Shown one piece after another: positions 60,437 to 64,000 of a stretch of DNA of 64,000 nucleotides. Source of the stretch: Achromobacter pestifer (lineage in GTDB: Bacteria > Pseudomonadota > Gammaproteobacteria > Burkholderiales > Burkholderiaceae_B); contig NZ_CP053985.1 in NCBI RefSeq assembly GCF_013267355.1, forward strand, positions 3,596,001 to 3,660,000, written 5' to 3'. Every line of letters begins with the position of its first letter. The stretch's first letter is position 1. A program made the translations under genes and the position numbers. The notes beneath the pieces were generated by a model. That model was not told where the DNA came from, made no database searches, and worked only from the letters and a program-made list of their open reading frames with translations.

Positions 60437-63400
60437 AGGCCTTGCGCAAATTCCTGCGCCATGTGCTGGTGTGGTGGTTGCCGGGCCTGGCCATGCTGGC
60501 TGTGCTGGCAGGCGGCTTCCTGTTCTGGCTGGTCGGCTCGCAGAACGGCACGCGGCTGCTCCTGACCACGGCCGCCCAGCAATTGAACGGCCAGGCGCTG
60601 GACGTGAACGGATCGTTGCTGCGCGGCGTGTCCGTGGGCAAGCTGGACCTTGACGTAGGCGGCACCCGCGTCGACATCACGGACCTGCATCTGGACGTGA
60701 ACTGGCGCGCCCTGGGCGACCGTCTGCTGCACGTGCGCGACGTATCGGCGGGCTCGGTGTACATCGGCCTGGTTTCGTCGCCCGAGACGGCGCCGGCGGA
60801 AGATGGCGACGAGCCGTTCTCGCTGCCTGAACTGCCGGTGGACATTGCCGTGGACCGGGTGGCGCTGGGCGACTTTCAGCTGGAACAGGACGGCGTACCC
60901 TTGCCCGTGACCCTGGGCAATCTCGACGCCACGTTCGCCGCGGGCAAGCAGGGCGCGCAATTGCGCATCGCCAGCCTGCGCGTGGGCCAGGAGCTTGGTC
61001 AGGCGGACGTCTCCGGCCAGGCCGAGCTGCAAGGCATGGCCGACCCCTGGCCGTTCACGGCGCGGCTGGACGTGACCGCGCGCGGAACCGGCCCCGACTC
61101 TCCGCTGTGCGAGGCCGACAAGCTGAGCGGCGTGTACGACCGCCCTGCGGGCGCGGCCAGGAAACCCGAGCCCAAGCCTGGCGCCAAGCCCGATGCCAAG
61201 GCCGATCCCAAGCGCGACGCCAAGGCTGCGGACGCGGCGCCCGCCATGCCGCCCGAACCGCCCCGGCCTGCCTGCCAGGTAGTGCTGCGCGCCGATGCCG
61301 CCGGTTCGCTGGATGGTATCCAGGCCAAGCTGGACGGCGAGGGCTCGGGCCTGCTGCTGGACCTGACCGCCGACTTGGCGCCGCGCACGGCGCTGGTGCT
61401 GCGCAGCGCCCGGGCGCAGGCGCAATTGCCCGACAAATCGACTCTGGCCGCACAGCTCGACCTGCAATCCGATACTGCTCAGGGCGCGGGCCGCGAGCGC
61501 ATCGCGGGCACGATCAGCGCCCAGCGCCTGGATCTCTCGCCCTGGCTGGGCAAGGACATACCGCCCGCGCTGCTGACCGTGCGCGGCGACGTGCAAGCCG
61601 ACATCGAGAACCTGAGCCAGCTGCGTCATGCCGCGGTGGACCTGCGCTTCGAAGAGGGCACGCGTTGGAACAAGCAGCCCCTGACCGGCGCGCTCAAGGC
61701 CCAGGTGGATATTGCTGCGCCAGCGAACACCCCGGCTAGTACGCCGGCCTCCGCCGCCGTGCCGACCGATGTCGCTCCCGATGCCGATCCCCTCGCCGGG
61801 CTGCGCATCCACGGCCTGGACGTGGACCTGAAACTGGGCCGCAACCGGATCCAGGCCAAGGGCGAGCTGGACGCCAAGGATGGCGCGCTATCGCTGGACG
61901 CTCAGGCGCCCCAGTTGGACGCATTCTGGCCCGGCATCCCCGGTGGGGCGGAATTGAAGGGCAAGCTGGCGGGCACGCTGGCCGCGCACCGCGGCGAGCT
62001 GGCGGCCGGCTACACGCCGCCCAAGCCGCGTCCGGGCGTGCTGGGCGAGGCGCCCGCCAAGGCCAACATCGTCTTTGCCGGTTCCTGGGGCAAGGGGCCG
62101 GCCGGCACGCCGGACGCCGCCCTGCCGGGATGGCGCGGCACGTTTTCGCGGCTGACGGCAGAGACCGCCGGCTTCACCGTGGCCGTGGACCGGCCGGTCA
62201 CGCTGGCCTTCCTGCCGTCCGCCGTGGAGCCGCAATGGCAGTGGCAGGTGGGGCAGACGGCGCTGAGCCTGACCCTGCCCGGCAAGGAGCGCGTGGTCCT
62301 GACGCATCGGGGATCGCGGGGCGGCGGCAAGCGCTGGGAAACCGCTGGCCAGGCCGACAACCTGGTGATCACCGCCGCGATGGCGCGCCAGGTGGTCGGC
62401 GCGGTCGATCCCGAGGCCGCGGCCAAGCTGGGCAAGCGGCCCAGCCGCGTGAACGCGATGGTGCCGGAGGGCCAGCGCCGCATCTCGCTGGACGTGCTGT
62501 GGGACCTGAAGTTCGATGGCCGGCTGGGCGGCAAGGCGCGCATTGCGCGCCGCGAGGGCGACCTGCTGATACCGGGCGATCCTCCCATTCCGCTGGGCTT
62601 GAGGGCGCTGGTGCTGGACCTGACCGCCACGCCGACCTCCGCCAATGCCAGCCGCCTGGACGCCAAGGTCAATCTGGCCACCGACAAGATGGGCGTCATC
62701 AACGGCACCGGTACCGCCGTGCTGGTGGTGGACGCCAAGGGCGGCATGGCCTTGGATCCGCGCCAGCCGCTGCGCGCCAAGCTGGACGCAGACATTGCCG
62801 ACCTGGCCTGGGTCAGCCTGTTCGTGGGCGATTCGATGGAAGTCGGCGGCTCGGTCAAGGCCAATCTGGAAGCGCAGGGTACCCTGGCGGGCAAATGGTC
62901 GGCCAGCGGCAACATCCGGGGCGACAAGCTGCGCGTGGTGCGCATCGACGACGGCGTGCGGCTGATCGACGGAACCTTGTCCGCGCGGCTGGACGGCGAC
63001 CGGGTGGTGCTGGAGAGCCTGCGCTTCCCGGCTTCGCTGCGCGTGATGCCGGCCGAATGGCGCACCAAGGAGTGGATCACCACCAATCCCGAGGCCAAGG
63101 GCGGCTACGCCGAGGCCAAGGGACAGTGGAACTTCATCGACGGCGGCGGCGACATCCGGCTGACCCTGTACCGCTTCCCGGCGCTGCAGCGCTCGGACCG
63201 CTACGCCATGGTGTCCGGCGTCATCGACCTGAAGGCGGCCATGCCGCGCATCGACATCGTTGGCGACCTGAAGGCGGACGCGGGCTGGTTCAGCCTGGAG
63301 ATCCTGCAGGGCGTGCCCTCGCTGGACGATGACGTCAAGGTGCGCCGCCCGGGTGATGACCCCGGAACGGTCTCCACGCCGCTGCAGACCAGCATGAACC

Positions 63401-64000
63401 TGAAGTTCGACATGGGGCCGCGCTTCTACATCACCGGCATGGGACTGGACGCGGGCCTGCTGGGCTCCATCCAGATCATGTTGAACGACGGGCGCCTGAC
63501 CGGCGTGGGCGCCTTGCGCACCCGCGGCGGCGGCATCGAGGCCTATGGCCAGAAGCTGCGCCTGAGCCGCGGCACGCTGACCTTCCAGGGCCGCCTGGAC
63601 AACCCGCTGCTGGACATCGAGGCGCTGCGCACGGGCGAACAGGTCGAGGCGGGCGTCAAGGTGGTCGGCACCGCGCAGCGGCCGCGCATCGATCTGGTGT
63701 CCTACCCGGATGTCAGCGACGTGGAAAAGCTCTCCTGGCTGCTGCTGGGCCGCGGCCCCGACGAAAGCGGCGGCGACGCCGCGCTGCTGATGTCGGTGGG
63801 CACGGCGCTGCTGGGCGGCGGGCAGCCGTTCTACAAGCAGTTCGGCCTGGACGACGTCAGCATCAAGACCGGCAACATCGGCAGCTCGGGCAGCATCCTG
63901 CCGGACCGCACGGTGGCCGGCGACGTCAACCGGGACAGCGACAGCCAGCTGGCCACGCAATTCCTGGTGGCCAGCAAGACCTTCGCCAACGGCATCACCC
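60433..64000 (+). CDS. tamB: TamB, AsmA-like inner-membrane partner of TamA (3' end outside window)
   Basis: The frame is open from a TTG at 60433, overlapping the tamA stop (TTGA), to the window end: at least 1189 codons. The N-terminus is KALRKFLRHVLVWWLPGLAM with one signal-anchor helix, followed by long beta-rich AsmA-like repeats and the DUF490/TamB C-terminal region (IEAYGQKLRLSRGTLTFQGR, LLDIEALRTGEQVEAGVKV, LSWLLLGRGPDESGGDAALL). A Lys/Pro/Ala/Asp-rich insert at about 243-275 is flanked by cysteines. TamB forms a periplasmic hydrophobic groove linked to lipid transport. No ATG is available near the start. Confidence 0.92.
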   Translation, partial: MKALRKFLRHVLVWWLPGLAMLAVLAGGFLFWLVGSQNGTRLLLTTAAQQLNGQALDVNGSLLRGVSVGKLDLDVGGTRVDITDLHLDVNWRALGDRLLHVRDVSAGSVYIGLVSSPETAPAEDGDEPFSLPELPVDIAVDRVALGDFQLEQDGVPLPVTLGNLDATFAAGKQGAQLRIASLRVGQELGQADVSGQAELQGMADPWPFTARLDVTARGTGPDSPLCEADKLSGVYDRPAGAARKPEPKPGAKPDAKADPKRDAKAADAAPAMPPEPPRPACQVVLRADAAGSLDGIQAKLDGEGSGLLLDLTADLAPRTALVLRSARAQAQLPDKSTLAAQLDLQSDTAQGAGRERIAGTISAQRLDLSPWLGKDIPPALLTVRGDVQADIENLSQLRHAAVDLRFEEGTRWNKQPLTGALKAQVDIAAPANTPASTPASAAVPTDVAPDADPLAGLRIHGLDVDLKLGRNRIQAKGELDAKDGALSLDAQAPQLDAFWPGIPGGAELKGKLAGTLAAHRGELAAGYTPPKPRPGVLGEAPAKANIVFAGSWGKGPAGTPDAALPGWRGTFSRLTAETAGFTVAVDRPVTLAFLPSAVEPQWQWQVGQTALSLTLPGKERVVLTHRGSRGGGKRWETAGQADNLVITAAMARQVVGAVDPEAAAKLGKRPSRVNAMVPEGQRRISLDVLWDLKFDGRLGGKARIARREGDLLIPGDPPIPLGLRALVLDLTATPTSANASRLDAKVNLATDKMGVINGTGTAVLVVDAKGGMALDPRQPLRAKLDADIADLAWVSLFVGDSMEVGGSVKANLEAQGTLAGKWSASGNIRGDKLRVVRIDDGVRLIDGTLSARLDGDRVVLESLRFPASLRVMPAEWRTKEWITTNPEAKGGYAEAKGQWNFIDGGGDIRLTLYRFPALQRSDRYAMVSGVIDLKAAMPRIDIVGDLKADAGWFSLEILQGVPSLDDDVKVRRPGDDPGTVSTPLQTSMNLKFDMGPRFYITGMGLDAGLLGSIQIMLNDGRLTGVGALRTRGGGIEAYGQKLRLSRGTLTFQGRLDNPLLDIEALRTGEQVEAGVKVVGTAQRPRIDLVSYPDVSDVEKLSWLLLGRGPDESGGDAALLMSVGTALLGGGQPFYKQFGLDDVSIKTGNIGSSGSILPDRTVAGDVNRDSDSQLATQFLVASKTFANGIT

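Noticed and set aside
61888..63960. 690-codon open frame antisense to tamB
   Set aside because: Shadow of tamB, whose translation shows the TamB C-terminal domain.

Overview
The window is high-GC, densely coded chromosomal DNA from a betaproteobacterium. The gene content fits the Alcaligenaceae (Bordetella/Achromobacter group): a Burkholderiales-type type VI secretion (T6SS) locus, tricarballylate (tcu) genes beside a tripartite-tricarboxylate-type binding protein, PHB genes, a CIO-type bd oxidase and an apbC-tamA-tamB cluster. The genus is an inference; no rRNA or tRNA was seen. No insertion sequence, phage, CRISPR array or replication origin was recognised.

Positions 1-19934 hold a T6SS locus read outwards from a central region at 3129-3284. 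Leftward are tssJ, tssK, tssL and the start of a vgrG cut by the window edge. Rightward are a TPR lipoprotein gene, tssB, tssC, hcp, tssE, tssF, tssG, clpV (tssH), a complete vgrG, a DUF4123 adaptor, a large VasX-like membrane effector and a membrane protein that is the likely immunity factor. tssA and tssM are not in the window. A strong hairpin separates hcp from tssE.

Positions 20019-25448 carry a GST, a LysR regulator, tcuA, tcuB and a periplasmic tricarboxylate-binding protein. Positions 25445-29525 are an iron-uptake unit on the minus strand: a FecI-type sigma factor under a Fur-box-like palindrome, FecR, and a TonB-dependent receptor with a signalling domain. Positions 29557-33703 hold a MocR-type regulator and a cyanide-insensitive-type bd oxidase (cioA, cioB and a 47-residue DUF2474 protein), with a perfect inverted repeat upstream of cioA.

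Positions 33889-37214 are accessory metabolic genes: a hydrolase, an EamA transporter, a nitroreductase and a divergent LysR gene. Positions 37237-45745 hold a minus-strand unit of a tripartite RbbA/YhhJ-type ABC exporter with its adaptor and outer-membrane factor, followed by a phasin and acetoacetyl-CoA reductase. A divergent TetR gene has a palindromic operator candidate.

Positions 45842-52081 hold a CSS-EAL phosphodiesterase, a Kch potassium channel, a winged-helix regulator whose receiver domain lacks the phosphoacceptor Asp, an XRE regulator and an acyltransferase. The long gaps here carry strong plus-strand terminators with no plus-strand gene before them, so they are candidate small-RNA loci. 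Positions 52389-64000 are mostly housekeeping and envelope genes: two META-domain lipoproteins, a TrhO-like rhodanese, metG, a small membrane protein, and the apbC-tamA-tamB run, with tamB continuing past the window end.
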